64,000 nucleotides of DNA from Manis javanica (Eukaryota; Chordata; Mammalia; Pholidota; Manidae): NCBI RefSeq assembly GCF_040802235.1, contig NC_133165.1, positions 18,385,623 through 18,449,622 of the forward strand, in the 5' to 3' direction. Within the stretch, counting starts at the first letter, position 1, and each line of letters opens with the position of its first letter. The position numbers and the translations under genes were made by a program. Below, one piece after another: positions 12,011 through 25,054 of the stretch. The notes under the pieces were generated by a model. It was not told the DNA's origin. It saw only the letters and a program-made list of their open reading frames with translations, and made no database searches.

Positions 12011-12464
12011 CCAGGCCTTTTTAATCTTTAAATTTATTTTTATTTATTATTTTATTTTTGGCCTTATAGAATTTTAATAAAAGAATCAATGTGTTTTCAG
12101 CAACAGTGAACTCCTTGCTAATACGAAAGTGTCCTGGCCTCAGAGCCTGTCCGGTACCAAGACATCCCAGCAAACACACCGAGGAATCACTCCCCTCCCT
12201 GCCCTGATGTTTGCCGAGTCACACTTCGGGCAACCCAGGGTTTGGTGTCCATCACTTTCCGTTATGACACTGTCTAACATAAGAGTGTATTGCAAATACT
12301 AGCCACTGATGTGTGTATAACACATTCTCCAGGCACATACAAATATACACTTTTGTACCTATCTAGATGATGACAGAATTGCTACCTCTGCATCTAATAT
12401 ACTGTCTCAGTATATTTTATGACATCAGGTAATGTGGTAAAAAAATTTTTTAACTATATAAATT
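12011..12464. other. Unassigned tract
   Basis: A T-rich stretch at about 12017-12060, then unassigned sequence with slightly raised G+C at about 12120-12250. No gene seen. Confidence 0.5.
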
Positions 12465-12535
12465 ATAGGTACACACACATATATATATATATATACACAC
12501 ATACATACATATATATTATCTAACATATATTATGT
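12465..12535. repeat. (CA)n/(TA)n compound microsatellite
   Basis: A run of 'acacacacatatatatatat' type sequence continues into degenerate CATA units. Confidence 0.9.
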
Positions 12536-15164
12536 TTCATGAATTCACCACATCAAAATTAATGTGATTAATATAGCACTATGTGCCAAAGCCAGGAACA
12601 AAAGTGTAAGGACTGTACTGGTTTTCCAGGTATTTTGGAATGAATACAATGAACATACGCATCATTTTGTCTTCAGGCTTGCACCATGATCGCTCCTTCA
12701 CCTTCAGATGACAGATTCACATGGATGAACATCACGCAGAGCACAGTGGGCCTTGATCAATGGGACGTGGTGGGAAACACAGAAAGCTTAGATTTGGGCA
12801 CTATGGGTCTCCTGCCTTCTCTAACTCAATTTCCTGACTTGCATAATGAATAATAATCATAACTGGGCAGGGGTTATGCTAGAAAGATAAGGGAGCCGAG
12901 TCATCATTCTTGTGGAAGATCATGAACCTTGAATTTCAATGTGTCTACTTTTTCCCACCCCTATCACAGAATCCTAAATGCTATATTCACCTAAACAATA
13001 TTATTCCTCCAGTTCTAAGATATAGTATAATGATGGGCAGTGACACATGAACTATATGACTGTTATGTGAGAGGTCGTCTTCTTTTGAGATCTCTTGAGT
13101 GCAAAGATGGTATGCAATGGAGCTTGTGGTTTAGAGGGAGGGTGTAGTGATAGTTATACTAGCTTCTGCCTTCTTCCTTAAGGTTTAAATGAAGTGATGA
13201 TTTTACCCAGAGGCCCCCATGGTTCATTTCTCAGATCTGATGGGTGGGTGGGTGCCTTGCTGGGTAGCACTCTTGTATGTGTGTCATTGTCTAAAATCAC
13301 AGCAACAAAATAGGGCCCAACAGTTGTAGCAAGGCTCTTTAACTAATCATCCACTGCAATTTTATAGTGATCGATCCAGAAAATATAAGGGGAATGATTT
13401 TATAAATGATAAGCAACAATCCTGTTTATCATTGACAAGTTTATCACTACTAAGACATCTCACAGAAAGGTTAGGCTTCAGAATGAACTCAAATACATAA
13501 AACATCCAAGCCTTCTTCAATAGCTTATCTAAAGCATTAAAAATTTGAGCCATTTGTTTCTCTCCTCATTTTTTCCAACTCCTCTACCACTCATGATGCC
13601 ACATCTATGCTTATTTCAGACCTTTACTATGATGTCTGTGCATGTGTGTGAGAGGCACGGACAGACAGATATTCATTAGGACTTCTTCTGTTGTCAAAAA
13701 TTGCAATTCCCCATGTCCCTTAAAAACCAGTTCCACTTTAATGTCATATTGGGAATGAAATGCCTCCTCATGTTCCCTTTCCTTCACACATGAAGAAAAA
13801 CGGTGATTTAAATAAAGTAATTCACAGCCTGACAACTCTACTTATTCATTTTTCTTTCCCACGTGTTCCCTGTGATAGCAAAAAGCATTTATTCCTTCAA
13901 CAGTCCAGAAAAAATGGATGCCATACATCATTGTGAGTCCACCCGACAGGACCGCCATCCGCGGTGACCGGCCAGGCACACGGGCAGTCAGAGCTCCAGA
14001 CAGAGCCATGTGCTCAGATTCACAGCCAGATTCCTGACACTTATGTTTTATTTACTTACCAGTAGAGGCAATTGTCAGGGTGAGAGGAAATAATGAAATG
14101 CAATTACTGTGGTCAGAATAAAGGGCCAGGAGAAAAGACTTAGAGTCTGATTTCTAGATCTATCTGACGTGGTTTATGGCCTTAATCAGTAGAAGCTTAG
14201 TGGACCTAAAAAATATTATTGATGGATATGCACTATTTGCAAATATTTCAGGAAGCTTTGTGGGTTTTGAGAGCATTCATACACTTAAGGGGGGGATGAG
14301 GAGACAGCTTTATTTTCAGAGGAGGCATGAAGAATCCTGGCTGGCACTGATCATTATGAAACGGCAATGTGATAAACCTCTTTTTCAAAAGATGGCCAAG
14401 TATAATAAAATTATTTTATGAGGGAAATTACTGTGTTAATTTGCTACTACACTGGTTTATAAAAACATATTTTCAACAATGATGACAAGAGTCTTATTTT
14501 GTGAGCAAATCTCAAGTCAACCTTTATGTCCAAAGCTACAGTTGTTGGTCACATAACACCAACCTTATCCTGACAATGCAATGAACAGAAACATGAGTCC
14601 CGTGGTTACTAGCAGGAGCCTCTGCTCGGGCACCGACAGTTTACTTAGACTTTATGCGCTTTTGATTCCTGATTTGTAGGTGAGAGCTGGTAATTTTTAC
14701 TGCCTTACCTTTCCTCCTCTCCTCTTCCTTTTGTATCTCTGTGAGGCATCACAAAATCAATGAATAAATTTTATAAAATACTAACATAAAAGTAATATTC
14801 AAGGATTATAACCTTTTTTCATTAAAGGGGAATCTCTTCCAGCTATTTGTTAATATTATGAGAAATGATATAAATATGCGAGAGTTTAGAAATAAATTTA
14901 ACTCAATAGTGTACAATTGCCTAGCACTTCTAGTTCTTAAATGATTTCCATATATCTCATTTATTTTAAATTTAAAACACTGAACAACCAGCAATAAACT
15001 TATAGAATCATTGTTTACTTATATCACTGAGCATAGATGAACAAATAAAAAGCATACTCTGATTCAAATAGACAAAACAATATGCAAAGCTTTTAATCTT
15101 TCACTTGTGTTTTAAGAGTACCTGTCAAGAAGTTAAAATCATTCCATAGAAGGACTATAGCTAT
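12536..15164. other. Long unassigned tract
   Basis: No coding sequence or confidently named repeat across 2.6 kb. A small CpG cluster at 13948-13985 (about five CpGs) stands out. The open frames at 13362-13553, 13611-13835, 14176-14421 and 14806-14994 have no recognisable domain. Confidence 0.45.
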
Positions 15165-15690
15165 AGTAGTTAACTTTTGACCAGTGTAACATAATATCCC
15201 CAAACCTAGTGGCCTAAAACAATAAATATTCATTATTTTATAGTTTCTGTGGGTCATGAATTTGGCAGCTTAGTTGGGTGGTTCTGGCTCACCATCTCAC
15301 AGAAGGCTGCAGTCAAGACATTGGCCAGTGTTTGCAGGCATCTGATGGCTTCACTGGCTGGAGGATTCACTTCCTGGGTGGCTCACTCATATGGTCTAGA
15401 AGGAGGCCTCAGTTTCTTACCATTTGTTTCACTCAATAGAGCTGCCTCATAAGATGGCAGTTGGCTTCCCTCCATAACAAGTGATCCACAAAAAGCAAGA
15501 TGGAAGCTGTAGTAAGTTTTTATGACCTAGTCCTGGAAGCTATGCTCCATCTATCCAGAAGTATCCACTTGGTTATGCCAGTCATCCTTCCGGGGGAGAG
15601 GGGAGGACTGGTCAAGGGCACAGGTACCAGTGAGCAGGGGCCATGGGGGAACATCTCGAGGCTGGCTACTGCAATCACCTCTCTTATGAG
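15165..15690 (+). repeat. Ancient ~500-bp interspersed repeat, family not named
   Basis: A well-known mammalian repeat text is readable: 'agtggcctaaaacaataaat', 'agtttctgtgggtcatgaat', 'gggtggttctggctcaccat', 'ggcagttggcttccctcc', 'tatgacctagtcctggaagc', and an end near 'gaggctggctactgc'. It is probably an old LTR or DNA transposon, but I cannot name the family with certainty. The 116-codon frame at 15500-15850 begins inside it and is not a gene. Confidence 0.75.
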
Positions 15691-16109
15691 ACGGTCAAAA
15701 TGTAAGAACTGTCTGAGCCTTCCTAGCAAATCTGGTAGTTGTCCAAAGAGCTACCAAAAGGTGTGGAACTCAGTGACAGAAACTGCAAAATGTATCAAAG
15801 AAAGTCACAGAAGTTGTCCTCAGGAAACCTCACAAGAATGGACAAGGTAAGTGATTATTCAGAATCATATAAAAGTTCTAATGGATTCCACTATGTTATT
15901 CTTGAACTATAAAAAAATTACACAACTATTTCAGGTTAAAATAAAAACTAATTTAAGTCTGTCAGCAGTAGCTTCGGATATAAAATATAAAAGAAATGAA
16001 GAAAATATATTGATCTTTTCTGCAGAACATCATTCTACTTTCACAGCTTTTAAGAAATATTTGAAAAGGAGGTGCATGACTGCATAGGGTACATTTAATA
16101 CATACGTGT
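15691..16109. other. Unassigned tract
   Basis: Nothing recognised. Confidence 0.45.
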
Positions 16110-16260
16110 GCATGTAATGGAAATAGAAGGCTTTGGAGTCAAGAAGACCTGGTTTCCCTGGGCAGTTCTAATATTACTGAGTCAACTTAAGCAAGTAACA
16201 ATATATTCCTGGGCTAAAGTGCCTCACCTATAAATGTGTCTTACCCACCCCACTGGTTAT
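16110..16260 (+). repeat. MIR SINE
   Basis: MIR text: 'ggctttggagtcaagaagac', then 'ctggtttccctgggcagttc', then a decayed 'cctcacctataaatg'. Confidence 0.65.
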
Positions 16261-16834
16261 CCTATGAGTGACGGAAGCCTGTGTGTAGACAGGTGATAGC
16301 ATCGCATCACACAGCTGTTAGGAAGGGGTATGGCTTGTTTTGAGCATTGCACTTAAATCACCAGGGCCCCTGAGTGTTCATCAGGAACTGTCCAAGGATG
16401 ATTAGTCCCTACTCTCATACAAATAAGGTAGCTAACATGGAAATGAAAGAAAAACCTCCATCAGATAAAACTTGGGCTTTAATATCATTTATTAATAAAC
16501 AAAAGAAAGTGGGAAATAACTTCAATCTGTTCCAGAAGGAATCCTAAAATTAGATAAGACTCTCATGTAGTTCTCAAAGACAAATAAAAACTCATTTCAT
16601 AAATGAATAAAATGAATAAAAAGTTCATTTAAATCAATATTTCATTAAAATGGCATAAAGAACATGTCATGAAACTTTTCTAATAGCAAGATAAACCCTT
16701 ATAAAGTATAAAGAATTGTGGCCCAGGAAATACAGGTTAAAAAAGTTACTGAATTTTCAAATATTTCAAAGAAACAAATACTTGTCTGTTTTTATGTCAC
16801 AGATTACACATAAAGGAAATATTATACTTCTGCT
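16261..16834. other. Unassigned A+T-rich tract
   Basis: Repeated 'aaatgaataaaa' wording at 16599-16622 is the only structure seen. Confidence 0.45.
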
Positions 16835-16985
16835 GGAATGCTCTTTCCCCAGATACCTTTTTTTGGCTGACCCTATCCTACAGGGTCAGCTCAGGACATG
16901 TCTTTTCCAGAAAGCCTGCTGATGTTTCTACCACCCCTCCACTCCTGACGAGGCATGGGCACTCTCTGGCATGGGCACAGCACCC
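16835..16985 (+). repeat. L2 LINE fragment
   Basis: The segment 'tgctggaatgctctttcccc' followed by 'gtcagctcaggacatgtc' and 'agaaagcctgctgatg' follows the L2 3' region. Confidence 0.65.
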
Positions 16986-16999
16986 TTGGTGCAGATAAT

Positions 17000-17240
17000 G
17001 GTAACATGTATCACAGGTCACATTCTCTAAGCACTTACTATGCATCAAGCACTGTGTTAAGTGATTTATGATTTTGTTTAATCTTAGAACAAGTGTGTCA
17101 AAGCAGACAGTACTGTTACTACCTTTTAAGGTATGATTACATTGAGATGTTCACTCTTGAAGACACACAGCCCAGAAATGCTGAAACGATCAAAAACTCA
17201 GGCAGTCTGACTCAAGAACTTATGCTCCTAACTTCTAAGT
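17000..17240 (-). repeat. MIR SINE
   Basis: Reverse MIR: 'taagcacttactatgcatca', then 'agcactgtgttaagtgattt', then 'ctcaggcagtctgactcaag'. Confidence 0.8.
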
Positions 17241-17547
17241 GAATATTGACTTCTCTTATGTATTTTTAAACACTCATTACATAGGACAGAGTAAATACTC
17301 ATTACTACTCATTACATGGTGCTCAACTTTATTTTTCAAAAAATAAATAAGTGATTTAAAATACAGTGATACATATTTTAAATATTAATAAAAAGTTTCT
17401 TTTCACTAATATAGTCAGTCTGAGAACAAAAGTTTTCTAGACAGTACAGGGTTTCTAATGCCACAATAAAGGATGACACTTGCATATGAAGGGCCATGCG
17501 TTAAGAGGTTATCTATGTTCAGACTGACTTTCTCATTTATATTAAGA
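17241..17547. other. Unassigned tract
   Basis: A short repeat of 'actcattac' at about 17270-17317; otherwise nothing recognised. Confidence 0.45.
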
Positions 17548-17775
17548 CTGGTCATCCTCACCAGGGGTGATTTTGATGCCCCTCTCCCCTAAGGGACATC
17601 TGATCATGGTTGAAAACATTTTTGGTTGTTGCACAGAGAGGGTGGCACTACTGACCATCTAGTGGATAGAAGCCAGGGATGTTGCTAAGCTTTCCACGAT
17701 GTGGAGAACAGTCACCTACAGCAAAAGAATTGCCCAACCTAAAATGTCAGAAGTGCTACAGACCAAGCTAGTCTA
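17548..17775 (-). mobile_element. MER20 (hAT-Charlie MITE), near full length
   Basis: The whole MER20 layout is readable in reverse: 'ccaggggtgattttgatgcc', 'aacatttttggttgttgcac', 'catctagtggatagaagcca', 'gggatgttgctaagctttcc' and 'aaaatgtcagaagtgctaca'. MER20 is a non-autonomous DNA transposon fixed in placental mammals; some copies act as endometrial enhancers (established for the family, not shown here). Confidence 0.85.
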
Positions 17776-20065
17776 TTCAAGTCTATACATTTCCTCCTAA
17801 ACTTTAAAATATTTATTAATATTTAAAGAATCTCTACCAACCTCCAAGTTCCATAATATTTTACATCTTAGGCAGCAGTAAAAAAACGTTTCAAAAGACA
17901 AGAGAGATATACCAATGCTTTGAAAAGTGATGACTTCTAGGAAGATGAACATTGCAACACCCCAAATACCCTTTGACTCATCACTCGGGAAGGAACCAAG
18001 GTCTTAGGCAAAGCGGCTTTGCCAGGTTCACAGGCCCACCAAGGCGGCAAGGCCGAGACCCATCCGGTCCAGCCTGGTCCAAAGCCAAGGCTCCACTCTG
18101 CACGGTCACACCCTTGATGCTGTGTGGAAGTCTCCCAGCACGAGGAGAGCTAACCAGGCTCCCCGTTTCCTCCTGACACTTACCTAATCAGCAAAGGCTG
18201 TCAAGTCAACCTGATGTATAGTTAAAGAAATGGTGTCTTTAGAGAAAGACCCTGAAATCCCGAACAGACAAAAAGCAACCCCACAGAGAAGTAAAAAAAC
18301 TTCAGAAAACAGCCATATGAGACAAAAACAAGTGAGAGTGTGTGGGGGTTCATATAAGGAAAAGGTCGTTAATTCTCCACACACTACTCTTCCAGCCTCA
18401 CCCAAACGTACTGAGAACAATACCCTCCTCTGACTCACAGGCACGGGCGCTGGAAGGCAACGGCTGCCGTGAATACCGAGATTTCCCTCTACTGTTTTCT
18501 GTAAAGCAAACACCAAATAATGGCAACTGTTAGCAAGAGGACATGAGATGGGACACTTCCAGGACAGAGGACACCTGATGCCCAATTTTCCTGTAAAAAG
18601 GCTGTTTACCCCTTCCTGAGGCTAAAGGTTGCTAGCTTCTTTCCCCAGACATCCCTCCGTACTTCAATGCTCTCAGTGTTCCCAGGCTCTGCACCAACAC
18701 AATCAACTTCCTTAGACACCAAAAATACTGGTGAAGGGAAATGAAAGTTGTCAGGTTCCTTTTAAACAATGAACAAATTAAAATAATAGAGGACTTGTAA
18801 GTGCATAAAATCCACTCACACTTTTCAGAATTCTAGTCTGAGCAATGTATATAAACAACTAGCCAATAAACAAATAAATACAATCTATTTGTCCTGCTTC
18901 CAGGGCAAGATGAGTCTAGAAGTCAGTGAGAGATTGATAATTGCTGCTAAGGGAGACTCCTTTCAAATTGCAGGGGGTGACATATTAAAAATGTGAGGAA
19001 AGAAAAAAGTCTTCAAAAACATTTCAGGAAAACTGTCATTCTATAAAATAATAAAACAGCATTAGAGAAAAAAGTCTCCTTGCTCCTCTGACTCTACAAG
19101 AAGTAGTGATCAATTGAGATGAATGCATGCCCGAATTAATCTAAATCACACCTGAAAAACAACACTGACACCACCAATGAGTTACCTGGTCTCTCCTGTT
19201 GTCTCTCATCTCTGAGATGGGAGAGGAAACAGTAATTCAGGGGACAGGAGGCTGCAAAGAGCAAGGGCACCATGACAAGGTCCCTACCGGTGAGAAAACA
19301 CCATTTGCCTTCACATGACTACGTCAATCAAGAAGAAAGGCATAATTGCAGACATTGCAGATTTATCCAACAATGGATCAGATATTTAAGCTTCACTCTA
19401 CAAAATCTCAAAACTGCCTAATTTCTGTAAGTGTAGATTGTAGATGACGACTGAAGACACCTTCCACAGGAGTGACTAGAGACTGATTCTTCCGCAACGA
19501 GGGAAAACAGTTGGCTGTATTTGCATCCAGTTCACACAGTACAGTGTTTAAAATAACAACATTTCTAAAAGTCTATTTACACTTTTTATTATGGGATTAG
19601 GAAATTATAAGGTCTAATCTTTTCTGGTGAATCATCAAAATTATTCTTTCTAATAGTTTAAGAATCAAAACCAGACATGTACCACAAAATTGTATCAATA
19701 AATACAATCCAAAAAGTCAGACATGATGTTTCTGGGATCATTATCTCCTTAGCTCATTAACAGCATTCACAGGATTTTTTAAAAACTATGAACGGTAGCA
19801 AACATCTTTGAGTAAATGAATACCAGCTTCCTGAATCAACATACTAAATAAGAGAAACTTGGTCCTTTTTCTTCCAATGAATAGAATACTGTTAATTTGT
19901 TTTAGTTTAAAAAAAATATGCTTGATAAGCTATCCTCAATTATTTATTTCTCTTCTCTTTTTATTAGAGCAGTTTATGCTCATCATTTTAAAGTATGCAC
20001 TTTTAAAATGTTTCAGGAAAAAAAACCAAGGCTTTGTACAATATATAGAGCATGATTCAATTTCT
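17776..20065. other. Long unassigned tract
   Basis: A G+C-richer patch with several CpGs lies at 17995-18170. On the minus strand a donor-like TAG/GTAAGTG occurs at 18177-18186, just where the 133-codon minus-strand frame (18184-18585) stops. That frame has a hydrophobic middle and no known domain. I judge both as chance unless transcript data show otherwise. Confidence 0.4.
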
Positions 20066-20120
20066 GTTGTGTACATGTGTGTGTGTGTGTGTGTGTGCGT
20101 GTCTGTGTGTCTGTGTGTTA
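20066..20120. repeat. (GT)n microsatellite
   Basis: A GT-dinucleotide run with GTGC and GTCTG interruptions, ending near 20119. Confidence 0.95.
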
Positions 20121-20124
20121 TATA

Positions 20125-20285
20125 AACTGAAAAGATACAAAAAACCTGCTAATGTGGTTGCCTCTAGGGGTAGGACTGGCAAATGATAGAGGATTTCTTA
20201 AAGACTTTCATTTTATATATTTGTTATTCATTTGAAATTTCTACTATGTGCACATATGCCTTTTAAAATAAAATTTAGTCTCAAT
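20125..20285. repeat. Ancient interspersed repeat, family uncertain
   Basis: The text 'gtggttgcctctaggggtag' followed by 'ttgaaatttctactatgtgc' resembles a common mammalian old-repeat 3' module. Family not fixed. Confidence 0.35.
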
Positions 20286-22014
20286 TTTTTTGAAGTAAAA
20301 AAACATTTTATAGCAGAATCAATAGTATTTACATTTTGCATTTCATCGTTTTGCCCAATCTCATCAAATGCAATTGAAATTGTAATTATTTTTTCCCACA
20401 AAGTAAAGGCATAAAAATCTAGGCATTGCAACTAATTTTCCCCAACTCAAGGAAAAAGCTTTCTGACAGAAGTAAAAGACAAACAAAAAGAACATTAAAA
20501 TAAATGGAAAATTAGAAAGCAAAACTGGTTGTCAAGACAGAGATTTCACTGGGGAGAGTTGGCTTGCAGGGCACCCTGGGTAAAGGACATTTATGTCCAC
20601 CCTCTGATGTGGGTAATTAGGTACAAGATTAATCTCTTCTTATACTGGCATTTTAAATGAAAAAAAAATTAAACTATTTACAATCAGCAAACATGAGTAT
20701 TACTACTAAGGAGAAGAAAATATTTTTTTAAATGCGGCTTTAAAAAATTATCTGAAAATTAGACATCCTCTATTCTCCAAGATTTGGTTTTTACTGCTCT
20801 CTTATCCTACTTCCTTGTCTATTTTATTTCTAAAAGTGTATAGACCACACACACCTTTGATCAAATAGACTCAGTCTCGTAAAACCTCCTACTTTCCAAA
20901 TAAAGAGGCAAAAAAGAGGTGCGTGGCTTCCCTGAGTCCATGGGACAGGGCTCCCTTCTCTGGGCTTTCAGCAGAGCATGACTATTAAAGTGCTGCTGGA
21001 CGTAGGAAGCCCTATCCTTCCAAGCACATATGAGGTGTTCTTTGAAATTTTCTTCTGAGTCTCAATAAGTGGAAGTCAAGAGTTGGAGGATGAGATGCCA
21101 GGGAAAGCTCCGTCCCCTGCTCAGCCTGCCGTCATGCAGCTCCTTCACCATGCCTGGCTTCGGTCTGCGTGTCCGTAAGCGTAAACGGAATGGATTCCCT
21201 AAACGGACAGATCTCTTCCAACATGACAATTCTGGCTCTGAGTGAGACATGCCAGTGGTGGCTCCTTTCTATTTGTTTGTCCATCAGCAAACCGAACAAA
21301 ATACCATACAATACCAAAGGCACTTATCTACCCAGAGACGGAGGGGGAGGATGTGGACATCAAATGAAAGGTGTAGTTTAAAAAAAATAAGAAGAAGCAA
21401 CAGCAAATGCAGTATGAGGACTTTGGCAGAAAGAATTTCAGACAAAATGTCTGCTAAGTGACTGTACTTTAGATTCATTAACAGGGACTAGGAGAAAGGT
21501 ACTTTTTTTAACAGAGGAAGGAATTAGCGTATCTTGGAAACCAGTAATTCTGTGGTATAGTTTATCTTCCTGAAAAGAGTGCTCAGGATCGTTTTTAAAA
21601 TTTTAAACAGAAATATTACCCAAAGAATGCATTGTGAGATAAAAACACATTGGAAGGGAAAATGTCAAGCCATGAGAAAAAAGTAGAGAAACATTGTGGA
21701 AGAAGAGATTTCCAAGTGGTTGGCATTCATTCACCAACGTCTAACGAACGTCCCTCTCGCGCAAATCTCTAAGCTGCAGACATGGGGACAGGATGTTGTA
21801 CGGAAATAAGATAAAGTTTCAAGGCACTTGTATCTAACTTTGATGGAAGTATGTAATAGTGATAACAGAGGCAGAAATAAAGCATTGGGCAGAAGATGGA
21901 GGAAAGAGATCCCTTCCATCTGGGACCTTGAGGACTGGGCTGTGAAGACAGAATTAGATCAGGGGAAGATGGTGTAGGAAAGCGGCATTCCAGGGCAAGG
22001 TACCAGCAAATACC
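20286..22014. other. Unassigned tract
   Basis: No gene recognised. A few CpGs cluster at 21155-21200. The overlapping 60-70 codon frames at 21.06-21.48 kb are on both strands and have no domain. Confidence 0.45.
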
Positions 22015-22200
22015 AGCAGGTCCCCAAGTATGATCCCTGGACAGGCAGCTTCAGCATCATGAGGGAAATGGTAAAAAATGCAAATTATCGGGCCCCATAT
22101 CTAACTTACTGAATCAAAAACCATGGGGTTGGGTCCCCAAATCTAAAATTTAATCATCACTTAGGTGATTCTGCTGTGGACCAAAGTTTGAGAATCAGTG
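22015..22200 (+). mobile_element. MER5A-type hAT-Charlie MITE
   Basis: Consensus wording is clear: 'ggcagcttcagcatcatgag', 'tcgggccccatatctaactt', 'actgaatcaaaaaccatggg' and the terminal 'aaagtttgagaatcagtg'. Near full length. Confidence 0.9.
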
Positions 22201-22280
22201 TCATAATTAAAGGCATAGTGAGGTAAATATGTCTTCCAAACATTTAACAGTGAATTAGCAGTGTCAGAATCAATGAATGC

Positions 22281-22305
22281 AAAAAAAAAAAAAAAAAAAA
22301 AAAAA
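22281..22305 (+). repeat. (A)25 homopolymer
   Basis: Twenty-five uninterrupted A residues. No matching TSD was found around it, so I cannot tie it to a retroposon body. Confidence 0.95.
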
Positions 22306-22522
22306 CACCTTTCAGTTCTATGTTGAAGCTTCTTAATCTATAGAGAAAATTCCCCAAGTAGTAGCAAGGCTCGGGAATTACTGAAGAAGTGGGAACTTAA
22401 ATGGGGACTTAACTTGAGGCCTTAGCTGTTTAGGTGTCAACCCAGGGGTTGTTGAGGGGCCTTAATTAAAGTTTGGTGAGTGAGAGATCAGCGAAAGGCC
22501 AGAGAAAGTCATTGTTGGGTTT

Positions 22523-22612
22523 TTTAAAACATTTTCATTGAAATATAACATCCATTATAGAAACATGCACAAGTCATATGTGTACAACTCAATGAATCAT
22601 CACAAGGTATTG
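22523..22612 (-). repeat. Old L1M 3' end fragment
   Basis: The segment 'attgaaatataacatccatt' with 'gtgtacaactcaatgaatca' reads as the reverse of an old L1 3' UTR. Confidence 0.6.
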
Positions 22613-22639
22613 CAGGTTTTGTGACAGATGGCTCAGAAA

Positions 22640-22725
22640 GGTTTAGATGCCAATGGTCAAGAGCCCTGACTTAGGAGGCAGAGATTCAGGCAGAGATAAA
22701 ACATTATTACCACCTTCACGTGTGA
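22640..22725 (+). repeat. MIR-like fragment
   Basis: The segment 'gtcaagagccctgacttagg' followed by 'aggcagagattcaggcag' resembles the MIR 5' half. Weak. Confidence 0.35.
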
Positions 22726-22769
22726 CATGACAAAAGGGAAGGTTGCTTTTTTGAAGAAAAATCACAGGA

Positions 22770-22915
22770 TTTTAGATGGGAGGACCTTACAAGTGGGGAA
22801 ACTGAAGCCAAGAAATGTGAGGTGGCCTGACCAAGGTCATACAAATGGCTGGATAAAGAGCAAAACCGAAGCCATAGTTTCTGCCTCCCAGTCCAGGGGT
22901 ATTTCTCCCGTATCA
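22770..22915 (-). repeat. MIR SINE
   Basis: Reverse MIR: 'caagtggggaaactgaagcc', 'gacctgaccaaggtca' type wording ('ctgaccaaggtcatacaaat') and 'tgcctcccagtccagggg'. Confidence 0.65.
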
Positions 22916-23794
22916 GAATCCATGTCAGAAAAGGAAATAGCCAGGATTTTCAAAGAAAAGATTGATGGGACTTGACAAATGTTTAGATGAGGAGAAAGAA
23001 ATAAAGAATTCCCTGTTGCCTCTGGAATGTTTGAGTTGATGTGACTGGGGAAACGCTACCACCAGCCTGGACAAATCAGGGTAAAGACCCAGAAAGTATG
23101 AGGGCATGTGATCTCAACTGCTTAACATTTTGAAACCGAAAGAGTCTCAAGACCGAAAGAGTCTCTCTCGTTAGCATCTTGCTGTGGCCCAACCCCACAT
23201 CTAAAACAAAGCACACTTTCACGCATATCATATAACAGTCTGCTGAAATTACATGGGAAGGATAATACTGTCTCAACTGACACTTGTGATTAATTCTAAT
23301 AAGGCCTTTCCTTTAAAGGTTTTTGGCAGAACATTCTAAGCCAACAGTTCACAAAAAAAACTTCACTGTTTACAACAAATGTGGGAACAACAATGATATT
23401 GCACCATCTCTCCTCATTTCCCTGCCTCTATTTAAGAAGAATATTTGAATAACATTATAGTATGTTCAAATCTTGACATTTTTTATGGATTTTTATGGAA
23501 GTAATATATAAATATAATGACACACCCATAAAATTTCCTCCTTTATTATCTATTTGTTTGACAGTCATAAGAAATTTGGCATCAAAAATACAATGAAAAT
23601 AATTTCAAATGGTTCCAGTATCTTTGAAAGTCAGCTGTCTCCTTTCTTACTGGATCTTTTTCTTCGTATGTCAATATTTAACCTTTAATCAGAGTGTCTC
23701 AGAAAAAAAATAAAGTTAGGAAACGCTTTCCTATCACTGTGGTCCAATTACCTTTGCTCAAATCACTATGAAATAATCATTTGATCCAACTCCC
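22916..23794. other. Unassigned tract
   Basis: A small direct repeat, 'gaccgaaagagtctc'/'aaccgaaagagtctc', lies at 23136-23166. No gene seen. Confidence 0.45.
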
Positions 23795-23935
23795 CCAAGT
23801 ATTTATTCAGCAGCAATTTTTTATTGAACAACTCTAGGAAATGCTGGGTTTAATTCCAGAGAAGGACAAGACAAAGTTCTTGTTCTCCAAATGTTTACAT
23901 TTTGGTTAAAAAGTGAAGACATGTAAATTAAAGGA
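23795..23935 (-). repeat. L2 LINE 3' end
   Basis: The segment 'gtatttattcagcagcaatt' followed by 'gttcttgttctccaaatg' and 'agtgaagacatgtaaat' is the reverse of the L2 terminus. Confidence 0.6.
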
Positions 23936-25054
23936 GTAGAAAATATTGCAGGGCAATAAGGGAAGAATGGATCAGACAATAGGATTTGCATGGGATCAAA
24001 ACAGAAGACAACAGGTATGCCATGAACGTGAACACTTGATAAACATACATTCTACAATAAGATGATCTAAGTTTTATACACAGTGAGCTCCACTCCCACA
24101 ATATTGGTTTTGGTTTCCTAGCAATCACACCTACTTAGACACTTCATTCATTCATCTTTCTGCTTTCAAATGCAAATGCTCACACGAAATCAAGTTTTTA
24201 AGAAGTCAGAAATATCTGGAATAGCTCTAGGCAAAACTGTGTGTCTGCAAAATTTTGTTCCCTCCATTTTCCTTTCTCCCTGTTTGCCTTTCGGTCAATT
24301 CCCTGTTACCAAAAGAAAATACATCCTTTGTTGAAGGCTAAACTTCATCACAGATTTAAAAGGTTAGGCTGGTAGAGGAAGGGAATGGTAGAGATGTTTC
24401 CTAAATTACAGTGTGAAGATAACTGCCCTCTTTTGCTAAGGGAACCCTTGAATTTCAGTTAATTGTATGCAGCCAGAATTATTACTAACAAATTTAAATA
24501 TACTTGGGTAAACGTGTGGGCAACTATTTTTGAACTACTGAAGGATGATATTTTTCAGGTTTAAAACTACTTTTCAAAAAGTCTCATTTCCATACACTTT
24601 CTTAAAATACACTAGAGGTATGAAATTCCATTTATGAATTATAGTGACTACTTTTTATTATCTCTTTGCATTCATTTGTCTCCTGATTCCTGTCAGTTTT
24701 CAGGGGGAAAGCTAACCTGTATATTTTATGATTGACCATAATAATCAGTTCAAGGATGGCATGTGATCTACAAGACTTCAGCCACCATTGAATTTCAGGA
24801 CTATTCCTAACAGTATAGGACACAGACCCTGTCTCCTGCCGTAATACGCAAGGGCATGCCTTACAGCCATTTTCCTCCCTCACAGAGGCTGACGAAAGAG
24901 TAAAGTTTTGACATGGAGATGAAAAAGGCTGAAAAGCCTGCTGAGCAATGTGGTAGGGGTCTGTATCAAATTGGGTTTAAATGATTAAGCCCAATTCTCT
25001 TATCGTTCGAGGCATTTTTATCCAATTTTCATTTTACCTGAAACTAAACACATA
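23936..25054. other. Unassigned tract
   Basis: No gene or named repeat recognised. Confidence 0.45.

Noticed and set aside
22281-22305. (A)25 as the tail of a retroposon
   Set aside because: Upstream sequence is unassigned or MER5A, and no matching direct repeat flanks the run, so I left it as a homopolymer.
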